A DNA stretch of 16,281 nt, taken from positions 1,538 to 17,818 of the forward strand of contig DESD01000025.1 in assembly GCA_002361935.1 (NCBI GenBank), written 5' to 3'. The translations under genes and the position numbers were made by a program. Below, in pieces: positions 7,590 to 14,255 of this stretch. How positions within the stretch are numbered: the stretch's first letter is position 1; each line of letters starts with the position of its first letter. This DNA is from Ruminococcaceae bacterium UBA3323. GTDB taxonomy: Bacteria; Bacillota; Clostridia; Oscillospirales; Acutalibacteraceae. The notes below the pieces were generated by a model, which was not told the origin of the DNA, searched no databases, and saw nothing but the letters and a program-made list of their open reading frames with translations.

Positions 7590-8465
7590 TTAATCAAGGC
7601 TTTCAGCAATTTTCTTTATATATGCCCTAAGCTCATCCCTTGTATCAGGATGATGAAGGCCAACCTCGATATTCGCCTCAAGAATACCGAATTTGTTACC
7701 CATATCATAACGCTTTCCCTCATAATCAACAGCAACCATGCCGTCTTTCTGCGCAAGTGCTTTCATCGCATCTGTAAGCTGAAGCTCATTGCCGGCACCC
7801 AAAGGCGTTTTTTCAAGAATATCGAAAATTTCCGGAGGCAGCACGGTTCTGCCCAAAATTGAATAATTGCCCATAATTTCTTCGGGCTTCGGTTTTTCAA
7901 CCATATCAACACAATGGTAGCAATTACCTTCCAGATGCTCTGTTTTAAGAGAACAGTATTTAGTTATATCCTCATCCGAAACTTCCTTAACACCAACAAT
8001 GCCCTTGCCGTATTTCTCATAGGCATCACAAAGCTGCTTTGTTACAGGCTTTTCGGATATAATTACATCATCACCGTAAAGAACGGCAAATGGCTCATTA
8101 CCGATAAAATTTTTAGCACAAAGAACCGCATGGCCAAGGCCCTTTGTTTCCTTCTGCCTTAAAAAATATATATTTCCGAAATTTGAACAGGCCAAAACAT
8201 CATCAAGAATATTCTTTTTGTTTTCACTTTCAGACAGCTTTTTCTCCAACTCAAAGGAATGATCAAAATGATCTTCAATAGCGCCCTTGTTTCTGTTTGT
8301 AATCACAAGAACTTCCTCTATTCCGGAAGCAAAAGCTTCTTCAACAATATACTGAATTGCAGGCTTATCAACAATATTAAGCATTTCCTTCGGAACTGCC
8401 TTAGAGGCAGGAAGCACCCTTGTTCCCATGCCTGCTGCAGGTATGATTGCCTTTCTTACTTTCAT
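7590..8465 (-). CDS. galU: UTP-glucose-1-phosphate uridylyltransferase
   Basis: GalU makes UDP-glucose from UTP and glucose 1-phosphate, for glycolipids, wall polymers and galactose metabolism. The 291-residue length is normal. The nucleotide-binding signature AAGMGTRVLPASKAVPKEML (residues 10-29) is at the N-terminus. The uridine/metal segment YGDD is at 130-133, VEKP is at 189-192, and NELQLTDAM (226-234) and KRYDMGNKFG (251-260) complete the GalU set; the last carries a conserved lysine of the sugar-phosphate site. This separates it from RfbA-type thymidylyltransferases. It is the second gene of the minus-strand operon. GAGGG lies a few bases before the ATG. UDP-glucose could also feed the Leloir pathway that handles galactose released by the nearby GH36 enzyme, but the two operons are separate. 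Confidence 0.95.
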   Translation of the reverse strand: MKVRKAIIPAAGMGTRVLPASKAVPKEMLNIVDKPAIQYIVEEAFASGIEEVLVITNRNKGAIEDHFDHSFELEKKLSESENKKNILDDVLACSNFGNIYFLRQKETKGLGHAVLCAKNFIGNEPFAVLYGDDVIISEKPVTKQLCDAYEKYGKGIVGVKEVSDEDITKYCSLKTEHLEGNCYHCVDMVEKPKPEEIMGNYSILGRTVLPPEIFDILEKTPLGAGNELQLTDAMKALAQKDGMVAVDYEGKRYDMGNKFGILEANIEVGLHHPDTRDELRAYIKKIAESLD

Positions 8466-8497
8466 ATTCTTACCCTCATAAAATATACTGAATTATT

Positions 8498-9472
8498 CTA
8501 AAACATATACGAGAAAAATGAAATTGCAAGCAAAATAAGCGGGAAGAATACATTTACGCCGCCCTGCTTGGCAAGGAACATTTTTCTGAGTTCCTTCTGG
8601 CTCAGATTTTCATTGCCCATCATCGGACCGACAAACGAAAAGGATTCTCCGAGCTCAACCTTTTCATCCACTGTTTTAATAATTTTTACAACTCTTTTAC
8701 GATACTGAGAATCGGCAATAACAGCTGCAATTATCCTTAAAGCAACAGATACGGCCATTGTTATCATAACAACCATCCACGCCTGTTTGTTTTCGGGAGC
8801 AGCAAATGATTCCTTCAAAAAGGCCGACATTTTCTCGGTATCATAAGTTGCAAAAACAGCAGACATTTCCTTTACGATATTTCCGAGAACAAGAACCGCA
8901 GAGTCAAAAACCGCACTTATGATTGCACTTGCAGCAAAGGGAATAACAAGAAAAATAAGGCTTTCCGTATACATTTTTCTGTACATAAAATAATACGGAC
9001 CAAAGAAGAATGCACCCCAGTTCCAGCCAAGCCTTTGCCTTTTGGAAAACCTTTTAACAAACCTTTCGGAATTCACACCCACAACCGTTTCAACATCTAA
9101 AGCATTTACACCGTCTATATCATCTTCCGAAGAGGCAGCCGACAAGCTTTCCGCATCTGCCGTTTCCGTTGCGTTTTCATCACAGACCGTCTGTGGAGTT
9201 ACGGCATCTGTTTCCACGGGCATTCTGCCTGCCTCGGCAAAAAACTGCTCAAAGGTTTTGATTTCCGCTGCTTCGGCAGATTCTTCGATTCTATCATTGT
9301 TTCTGTTGTAAACAAAATCCGTTCCGTGCTTATCCTTATTGGCACATTTTCCAAGAGATTTATAGCATTCTCTGTGATGAGGCGTTCCGCACTCGGGGCA
9401 TGAAACAATATCTTCGCCCTCGGCAAATTCCTTGCCGCAAACAGGGCATTTATTATTTTCGTATAAAAACAT
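8498..9472 (-). CDS. Membrane protein with RING-like zinc domain and DUF2628-like region
   Basis: This 324-residue protein has three parts. Residues 9-49 hold a zinc-binding pattern: C9-x2-C12, C25-x2-C28, H32/H33-x2-C36, C43 and H49, like the prokaryotic RING-finger/treble-clef families. Residues about 55-135 are acidic and low in complexity, probably a disordered linker. From about 145 comes RLGWNWGAFFFGPYYFMYRKMY (148-169, trimmed here to its key WNWGAFFFGP), the signature of DUF2628-type membrane proteins. Hydrophobic segments follow near 170-200 and 230-252, with a last one at 306-323. The fold arrangement suggests a cytosolic zinc head on a membrane anchor. The biochemical role is not known; ubiquitin-ligase activity should not be assumed. 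It is the first gene of the operon with galU, CPBP protease and tadA, with AGGAG six bases before the ATG. Confidence 0.72.
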   Translation of the reverse strand: MFLYENNKCPVCGKEFAEGEDIVSCPECGTPHHRECYKSLGKCANKDKHGTDFVYNRNNDRIEESAEAAEIKTFEQFFAEAGRMPVETDAVTPQTVCDENATETADAESLSAASSEDDIDGVNALDVETVVGVNSERFVKRFSKRQRLGWNWGAFFFGPYYFMYRKMYTESLIFLVIPFAASAIISAVFDSAVLVLGNIVKEMSAVFATYDTEKMSAFLKESFAAPENKQAWMVVMITMAVSVALRIIAAVIADSQYRKRVVKIIKTVDEKVELGESFSFVGPMMGNENLSQKELRKMFLAKQGGVNVFFPLILLAISFFSYMF

Positions 9473-9514
9473 TTTTAACTCCTGTAAAAAATTTACATAT
9501 TACTATTTTAACTA

Positions 9515-9543
9515 ATTATACTTATATTAGCACAAAAAATCAA
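9515..9543 (-). promoter_or_regulatory. Promoter of the RING-like/galU/CPBP/tadA operon
   Basis: On the minus strand TTGATT (9538-9543) and TATAAT (9515-9520) are 17 bp apart, a near-ideal sigma-A promoter. Transcription would begin about 9508. A short inverted repeat, TGTAAA-AAA-TTTACA (9483-9497), lies in the leader just before the ribosome binding site. Confidence 0.8.
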
Positions 9544-9546
9544 CAT

Positions 9547-9580
9547 AATAAAGTAAATATGGTTAAAATAAAGTAAACAT
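9547..9580. repeat. 14-bp direct repeat between divergent promoters
   Basis: AATAAAGTAAATAT (9547-9560) and AATAAAGTAAACAT (9567-9580) differ at one base and start 20 bp apart, two helical turns. They lie upstream of both the minus-strand promoter and the prfB promoter. The base composition is AT-rich, so chance is possible. Confidence 0.55.
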
Positions 9581-9588
9581 ATTTTTAA

Positions 9589-9600
9589 CAAGATATCTTG
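9589..9600. promoter_or_regulatory. Perfect 12-bp palindrome over the prfB -35 box
   Basis: CAAGATATCTTG is fully self-complementary, and its last three bases are the first three of the -35 element TTGAAA. A protein bound here would affect prfB transcription. No binding protein is suggested by the sequence. Confidence 0.45.
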
Positions 9601-9626
9601 AAATAATCCTATAAGTTGTATATAAT
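9598..9626 (+). promoter_or_regulatory. Promoter of prfB
   Basis: TTGAAA (9598-9603) and TATAAT (9621-9626) are exactly 17 bp apart. Transcription would start about 9633, leaving a leader of some 24 nt with AAGGAGA (9644-9650) before the ATG at 9657. Confidence 0.85.
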
Positions 9627-9656
9627 ACCTATGTTTATAATATAAGGAGATTTACA

Positions 9657-10778
9657 ATGATTGAATTTGAAAATTTAAGATTCAGGCTGCTTGAATCGGA
9701 AAATCCTATCCAGAATTTAAAAGAAGCGCTTGCAATAGATCTTGTTAAAAACGAAATTAAGGAGCTTGAAGAAGAAGCGGCAGCTCCCGATTTTTGGGAT
9801 GATATGGAAAAAAGCCAGAAAATCCTCAAGAAAACAGGCTCTCTAAAAGCAAAAGTTGAAAGCTATGAAACGCTCAAATCAGATTTTGATGATGCACTTG
9901 TTATGATTGAACTTGCAGACGAGGAGGGCGATGAAAGCCTGCTTGAAGACTGCACCGAATCCGTTTCGGACATTGAAAAAAGAATTGAAGGCTTAACCCT
10001 TTCAACCCTTTTAAGCGGAGAATTCGACAATAAGAATGCACTTTTAACCTTTCATGCAGGAGCAGGCGGAACAGAGGCTATGGACTGGGCAGAAATGCTT
10101 TTCAGAATGTACAACCGCTGGGGCGAACGCCACGGATACAAGGTTTCAACACTTGATTATCTTGACGGTGATGTTGCCGGCTTAAAAAGTGCAACCATAC
10201 TGATTGAGGGTGAAAACGCATATGGATATCTTAAAGGAGAAATGGGAATTCACCGCCTTGTAAGAGTTTCTCCGTTTGACTCATCGGGAAGAAGGCACAC
10301 ATCCTTTGCATCCCTTGAAGTAATGCCTGAGATTGACGATGATGTGAATGTAGAAATCCGTGAGGAAGATATCAAAATGGATGTTTACAGGGCATCCGGT
10401 GCAGGCGGACAAAAGGTAAACAAAACCTCATCTGCCGTTCGCCTTACGCATATTCCCACAGGCATTGTTGTATCCTGTCAGATTGAGCGTTCGCAGCACC
10501 AGAACAGAGAGGTTGCCATGAGAATGCTGAAATCCAAGCTTGTTGAAATCAAGGAGCGTGAAAACCTTGAAAGAATTGAGGATATCAAAGGCGACCAAAA
10601 GGAGATTGCATGGGGAAGCCAGATCCGCTCATATGTATTTATGCCCTATACAATGGCAAAGGACCACAGAACAGGCTTTGAAATGGGAAACATAAACGCT
10701 GTAATGGACGGCGATATAGACGGCTTTATCAATGCTTATTTAAAGCAAAAAAGTGTTGAGGATGCTGAAAAAAATTAA
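9657..10778 (+). CDS. prfB: Peptide chain release factor 2
   Basis: RF2 reads UGA and UAA stop codons in the ribosomal A site and triggers peptide release. The 373-residue protein has the stop-recognition tripeptide SPF (205-207), which marks RF2 rather than RF1 (PxT), and the catalytic GGQ (250-252) inside ASGAGGQKVNKTSSAVR. The N-terminal helical region contains APDFWDD (43-49). In E. coli and many bacteria prfB needs a programmed +1 frameshift near codon 26. Here the frame runs without an in-frame stop from ATG to the end, with no CTTTGA site, so autoregulation by frameshift is absent. AAGGAGA lies six bases before the ATG. It has its own promoter and is followed by a deacetylase gene 73 bp downstream, behind a terminator-like hairpin. 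Confidence 0.97.
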   Translation: MIEFENLRFRLLESENPIQNLKEALAIDLVKNEIKELEEEAAAPDFWDDMEKSQKILKKTGSLKAKVESYETLKSDFDDALVMIELADEEGDESLLEDCTESVSDIEKRIEGLTLSTLLSGEFDNKNALLTFHAGAGGTEAMDWAEMLFRMYNRWGERHGYKVSTLDYLDGDVAGLKSATILIEGENAYGYLKGEMGIHRLVRVSPFDSSGRRHTSFASLEVMPEIDDDVNVEIREEDIKMDVYRASGAGGQKVNKTSSAVRLTHIPTGIVVSCQIERSQHQNREVAMRMLKSKLVEIKERENLERIEDIKGDQKEIAWGSQIRSYVFMPYTMAKDHRTGFEMGNINAVMDGDIDGFINAYLKQKSVEDAEKN

Positions 10779-10781
10779 AAA

Positions 10782-10810
10782 TTTCAAAAAAATTATACCA
10801 TTTATATTAT
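10782..10810 (+). promoter_or_regulatory. Possible weak promoter before the deacetylase gene
   Basis: TTTCAA (10782-10787) and TATTAT (10805-10810) are 17 bp apart. Transcription would start about 10817, inside the 5' arm of the hairpin at 10813-10844. The -35 match is poor and the region is AT-rich. Confidence 0.3.
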
Positions 10811-10812
10811 TA

Positions 10813-10851
10813 CTCCTTCTGCAAAAAATAGTTTGTGGGAGGAGATTTTTT
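10813..10851 (+). terminator. Terminator-like hairpin that contains the deacetylase ribosome binding site
   Basis: The arm CTCCTTCTGCAAA (10813-10825) pairs with TTTGTGGGAGGAG (10832-10844) over 13 uninterrupted pairs, three of them G-U, closing a 6-nt loop (AAATAG). An A and six T follow (10846-10851), and the ATG of the deacetylase begins at 10852. The 3' arm contains GGGAGGAG, the Shine-Dalgarno of that gene. The element can therefore end prfB transcription, hide the ribosome binding site, or both. Confidence 0.75.
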
Positions 10852-11700
10852 ATGAAAAAAATATTTGCAGCAATTCTTTCGGTTTCATTGCTGCTTTGCG
10901 GATGTTCCATGAGCAAAAGCAATAACGAAACCGAAAAAAATGCAGAATCAACAACTAATGAAACAACAAACACGGCAGAAACAACACTGGAAGCAACAGG
11001 ACTCGGCGTAACCCTTTCGGAGTATGATAAAAATGCAATCGTCTGGGGACCGGGCAACATTAAAAATCACGAACGGCCCGTTGATCCCGCCAAGCTTCAG
11101 AATCAATATAAGGATTTAAACGGAAAGTGGCTTCTTGCAGATGACAAAAACATTTGTCTTACCTTTGATGAAGGCTACGAAAACGGCTATACAGCTCAGA
11201 TTTTAGACACACTTAAAGCAAAACATGTAAAGGCAATTTTTTTCTGCACCTACGATTATGTTAAGGACAATCCCGAGCTTGTAAACAGAATGATCAACGA
11301 AGGACACATTGTCGGCAACCATTCCTACAGACATTATAATTTTACGCAAATTGATGTAGAAACAGCAAGCGATGAAATAACAATTCTTCACGATTATGTT
11401 GCCGAGCAATTCGGTTACGAAATGAAATACTTCCGTTTTCCTGAGGGTGCATTCAGCGAACAGGCACTTGCCCTTACAAAAGACCTTGGCTATTCTTCCA
11501 TTTTCTGGAGCTTTGCTTATGCAGACTGGGACAGAGAAAATCCGCCGAGCAATGAAACAGCATATGAAAAAATAACCTCATCCGTTCACAACGGAGCAAT
11601 TCTTCTGCTTCATGCCGTATGCAGATCAAATGCAGATGTTTTGGGAGATGCAATAGATAACATTATTGAACAGGGCTACTCTTTCACAATTTCAATTTAA
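10852..11700 (+). CDS. pdaA: PdaA-like polysaccharide deacetylase lipoprotein
   Basis: From the ATG at 10852 the product is 282 residues. A signal peptide ends in LLLCGC, with C18 as the likely lipidated cysteine, so it should be anchored outside the membrane. A Thr/Glu/Asn-rich linker runs to about residue 50, followed by a carbohydrate esterase 4 (NodB) domain. TFDEGYENGYT (104-114), GNHSYRH with H157 and H161, FRFPEG (194-199), FWSFAYADWD (218-227) and LLLHAV (251-256) match the B. subtilis PdaA subgroup, which deacetylates N-acetylmuramic acid to allow muramic-delta-lactam formation in spore cortex. The position after the motif aspartate is Glu here (E107); PdaA has Asn, most CE4 enzymes Asp. 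The start is fixed by GGGAGGAG seven bases upstream; an in-frame ATG at 10753 overlaps prfB, lacks a site and would bury the signal peptide. Sporulation use is inferred. Confidence 0.85.
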   Translation: MKKIFAAILSVSLLLCGCSMSKSNNETEKNAESTTNETTNTAETTLEATGLGVTLSEYDKNAIVWGPGNIKNHERPVDPAKLQNQYKDLNGKWLLADDKNICLTFDEGYENGYTAQILDTLKAKHVKAIFFCTYDYVKDNPELVNRMINEGHIVGNHSYRHYNFTQIDVETASDEITILHDYVAEQFGYEMKYFRFPEGAFSEQALALTKDLGYSSIFWSFAYADWDRENPPSNETAYEKITSSVHNGAILLLHAVCRSNADVLGDAIDNIIEQGYSFTISI

Positions 11701-11706
11701 CCGCAC

Positions 11707-11737
11707 ATCCTATTCTTTCGGGAATAGGATATTTTTT
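11707..11737 (+). terminator. Intrinsic terminator after the deacetylase gene
   Basis: ATCCTATTC (11707-11715) pairs perfectly with GAATAGGAT (11722-11730) around TTTCGG, followed by A and TTTTTT. It starts seven bases after the stop codon and separates the prfB-pdaA unit from the mre operon. Confidence 0.88.
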
Positions 11738-11787
11738 GTCGGATTTCTAAAAGAAATAAAATAATTTGTTAATTTTATAATTTTATG

Positions 11788-11816
11788 TTGTTATATAAAA
11801 TTAATTATTATATAAT
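11788..11816 (+). promoter_or_regulatory. Promoter of the mreBCD-PBP2 operon
   Basis: TTGTTA (11788-11793) and TATAAT (11811-11816) are exactly 17 bp apart in a very AT-rich stretch. Transcription would start about 11823. The -10 box overlaps the 12-mer AATACCATATAT (11814-11825) that is repeated upstream of the sugar operon. Confidence 0.82.
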
Positions 11817-11825
11817 ACCATATAT

Positions 11826-11839
11826 GAATTTTAAAATTC
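11826..11839 (+). promoter_or_regulatory. Perfect 14-bp palindrome at the mre transcription start
   Basis: GAATTTTAAAATTC is fully self-complementary and sits about +3 to +16 from the predicted start, a common operator position. It is made mostly of A and T, so a chance palindrome is possible. Confidence 0.4.
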
Positions 11840-11865
11840 TACTTCGTTGAAAGTGAGAGATATTT

Positions 11866-12846
11866 ATGATTTTTACAAGAGATATAGGAATAGATTTGGG
11901 AACTGAAAACACCCTTATTTGCGACAGAAAGGGCAGAATTATAATCAGCGAGCCTTCCGTTGTTGCGGTTGATGTTAAATCACGCAGAGTTCTTGCTACA
12001 GGAGAAAAGGCAAAGGCTATGATAGGCAGAACTCCGGGCTCAATTGTTGCCGTTAAGCCGCTGAATGACGGTGTTATAGCCGACTTTGATATGACGGCGG
12101 ATATGCTTCACGATTTCATTTACCGTTCGTCAAAGCGCTCGTTTTTCACGAAAACAAGAGTTGTTATTTCTGTTCCGAGCGGTGTAACAGAGGTGGAAAG
12201 AAGAGCAGTTGAGGATGCTGTTCGTGCCGCAGGCGCCCAGGAAGTTGAGCTGATTGAGGAGCCTATGGCAGCAGCACTCGGCGTTGGACTTCCCGTATTT
12301 GAAGCAAGGGGCTCAATGATTGTTGATATCGGCGGCGGCACCTGCGATGTTGCGGTTATTTCCCTTGGCGGAATTGCGGCAAGGAAAAGCATTAAAACTG
12401 CCGGAAATGCACTTGATGAAGCAATCATAAATTATATGAAAAAGACCCATAATCTTCTTATCGGAACCATTACGGCAGAAGACATCAAGCTTAAAATCGG
12501 TTCTGCCATGGAATACGACGGAGAGGCCGTTATGGAGGTGCGCGGAAGAAATTTAACAGACGGACTTCCCAATGCAATAGAAGTTACATCTGCCGAAGTA
12601 AGAGAGGTTCTTTCCGCTCCTGTTGCCGAAATTATCGGAGCTGTGCGCGAAACGCTTGAGGTTACACTTCCCGAGCTTGCAGCAGATATTATTGACAAAG
12701 GTATTTACATAACAGGCGGCACATCACTTTTAAGAGGACTTCCCGAACTTATAACACAGGAAACCGGAATTGCAGTTCACAAAACCGATATGCCGCTTGA
12801 AGCCGTGGCTATAGGTGCATCAGTCAAATTAAGAAGGGCGAAATAA
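11866..12846 (+). CDS. mreB: Rod-shape actin homologue MreB
   Basis: MreB forms membrane-bound filaments that guide cell-wall synthesis along the cell body. The 326 residues carry the actin-fold ATP site: phosphate-1 IGIDLGTENT (7-16), phosphate-2 VDIGGGTCDVAV (153-164) and adenosine motif ITGGTSLLRGL (282-292), plus EEPMAAALG (131-139). A paired-phenylalanine loop, SFFTK (92-96), falls where the membrane-insertion loop of Thermotoga MreB lies (recalled, not computed). The C-terminus is short and slightly off the usual MreB sequence (EAVAIGASVKL), so it could be an MreB paralogue such as Mbl; its position at the head of mreCD favours mreB. The ribosome binding site (AGTGAGAG) is weak. Three bases separate its stop from mreC. 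Confidence 0.95.
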   Translation: MIFTRDIGIDLGTENTLICDRKGRIIISEPSVVAVDVKSRRVLATGEKAKAMIGRTPGSIVAVKPLNDGVIADFDMTADMLHDFIYRSSKRSFFTKTRVVISVPSGVTEVERRAVEDAVRAAGAQEVELIEEPMAAALGVGLPVFEARGSMIVDIGGGTCDVAVISLGGIAARKSIKTAGNALDEAIINYMKKTHNLLIGTITAEDIKLKIGSAMEYDGEAVMEVRGRNLTDGLPNAIEVTSAEVREVLSAPVAEIIGAVRETLEVTLPELAADIIDKGIYITGGTSLLRGLPELITQETGIAVHKTDMPLEAVAIGASVKLRRAK

Positions 12847-12849
12847 GAA

Positions 12850-13689
12850 ATGAAAAACCTTTTTAAAAGCAGACGTTTTAAGCTGATTACAGTTGTTCTT
12901 TTCCTGCTGCTTGCAGGCGCACTTATCTGTGCCGCAAACGGCAACAGCGAAACTGCCCAATCAAGCGTTGTAGGAATCGTGTTCACCCCTGCAAACTGGG
13001 TAGCTTCAAAAATTTCAAACGGAATATCCTATGTTTTCGGCGAAGCAAGCGGAAATGCAGAATACTTAAACAGAATAGATGAGCTTGAAAAGCAGGTTGG
13101 TTCTCTTCAGAATCAGCTGAATGATTATGAAAATCTGAAAAAGCAGAATGCTTTATACAAGGATGCGCTTCAGCTTAAGGAGGATAATCCCGATTTCAAC
13201 TTTGTTGAGGCTATTGCAATATCAAGGGATGCCGCTGATATTTTCGGTTCCTACACCATAAATAAAGGCACTGTTAACGGCATTAAAGAGGGAAATGCTG
13301 TTCTTTACGGAAACTATATTGTAGGCGTTATAAGCAGTGCATATCCGAATTACAGTATTGTTAAAACCATATTGGACCCTGATTTTTCAGTTTCGGCATA
13401 CGAAATTGTTTCAGGCGAAATATCCTATGTTACCGGAGATGCTGCTCTTGCAGCAGACGGTAAATGCAAAATGGCAAACCTGCCTGCGTCATCGGCAGTT
13501 ACCTATGGTTCAATCATATCAACGGCCGGAATCAGCGGAAATATTCCAAAAGGTCTGATTATAGGAACCGTTGAAGAAATTGACGACGAGGTTATTTCCG
13601 TTTCTCACTATGCTGTTATAAAGCCGGGCATTGATGTTAACAACATATCAAACTGTCTTGTTTTAACAGAGAACAGCGAGGCTGACTGA
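12850..13689 (+). CDS. mreC: Rod-shape-determining protein MreC
   Basis: MreC is a bitopic membrane protein that links MreB to the extracellular synthesis machinery and activates PBP2. The 279 residues have a basic N-terminus, one membrane helix (about 11-29), a coiled coil (about 69-108, EYLNRIDELEKQVGSL...), and the double beta-barrel domain (about 115-275). The family motif STAGISGNIPKGLIIGTV (224-241) corresponds to the usual T-S-G-x-x-G-x-F-P-x-G-L, with Ile in place of Phe. Length is normal. It starts three bases after mreB and its TGA shares a base with the mreD ATG. Confidence 0.95.
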   Translation: MKNLFKSRRFKLITVVLFLLLAGALICAANGNSETAQSSVVGIVFTPANWVASKISNGISYVFGEASGNAEYLNRIDELEKQVGSLQNQLNDYENLKKQNALYKDALQLKEDNPDFNFVEAIAISRDAADIFGSYTINKGTVNGIKEGNAVLYGNYIVGVISSAYPNYSIVKTILDPDFSVSAYEIVSGEISYVTGDAALAADGKCKMANLPASSAVTYGSIISTAGISGNIPKGLIIGTVEEIDDEVISVSHYAVIKPGIDVNNISNCLVLTENSEAD

Positions 13690-14213
13690 TGGACGTATCA
13701 TACAGAAAAAAAATCAGCAAAACCATAATTTATATTCTGATCATTGCGGCAGCCGCAATGATTCAGAATACAAGCGGGCTTACCCTTGAAATCGGCGGAG
13801 CAAGATGCTTTTTGCTTTTGCCTGTTACAATCATGCTCGGTATGGGCGAGGATGAGGGCTTTGCAGGCATACTGGGGCTGATCGGCGGATTATTCTGGGA
13901 TTTGAATTCTGCCGTTCACTTTGGGTTCAATGCGGCATTTATGTGCATATCCTGCTTTTGCTGTGCAGCACTCGTTACCTATATTATCAGAAATACTTTT
14001 ATTTCAAACTTTGTTTTTTCAGCCTTAGCTGCATGCGCTTATGCCTTTTTGTACTGGCTGTTTTTTATCATTATAAAGGGTGTTCACGGAGCTGAGCTGA
14101 GCTTATTCAGCTTTTATCTTCCGTCAGCCTTGTATACAATCATAGCAGCCCCTTTTATATGGTTTTTCATAAATTGGATAAAGAAAAAGCTTGATAAACC
14201 AATAAAAGCATAA
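13689..14213 (+). CDS. mreD: Rod-shape-determining protein MreD
   Basis: This small integral membrane protein of 174 residues has about five to six hydrophobic segments and a basic C-terminus (WIKKKLDKPIKA). Sequence conservation in MreD is low. The call rests on size, topology, the GFAGILGLIGGLFWDL segment (57-72, typical of the family's G-x-x-x-G-L-x-x-D motif) and its place between mreC and PBP2. MreD is a membrane partner of MreC in the elongasome. The start codon overlaps the mreC stop by one base (TGATG), so the two are probably translated together. Confidence 0.9.
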   Translation: MDVSYRKKISKTIIYILIIAAAAMIQNTSGLTLEIGGARCFLLLPVTIMLGMGEDEGFAGILGLIGGLFWDLNSAVHFGFNAAFMCISCFCCAALVTYIIRNTFISNFVFSALAACAYAFLYWLFFIIIKGVHGAELSLFSFYLPSALYTIIAAPFIWFFINWIKKKLDKPIKA

Positions 14214-14255
14214 ACCTAAAACTGCAGAAAGAAATTTTACCGAAAGGAGATTGCC

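Noticed and set aside
7581..7602. Hairpin AAAGCC/GGCTTT spanning the galU stop as a terminator
   Set aside because: The stem is six pairs with a long loop and no T-run, and the downstream gene is only 27 bp away.
9483..9497. TGTAAA-AAA-TTTACA as a metal-regulator (Fur/Zur/PerR) box
   Set aside because: The arms are short and AT-only apart from one G-C pair, and it does not match a known box well. It is noted only as a leader repeat.
10753..10851. In-frame upstream ATG extending the deacetylase by 33 residues
   Set aside because: It overlaps the prfB end, has no Shine-Dalgarno, runs through the hairpin, and would place the lipoprotein signal peptide internally.
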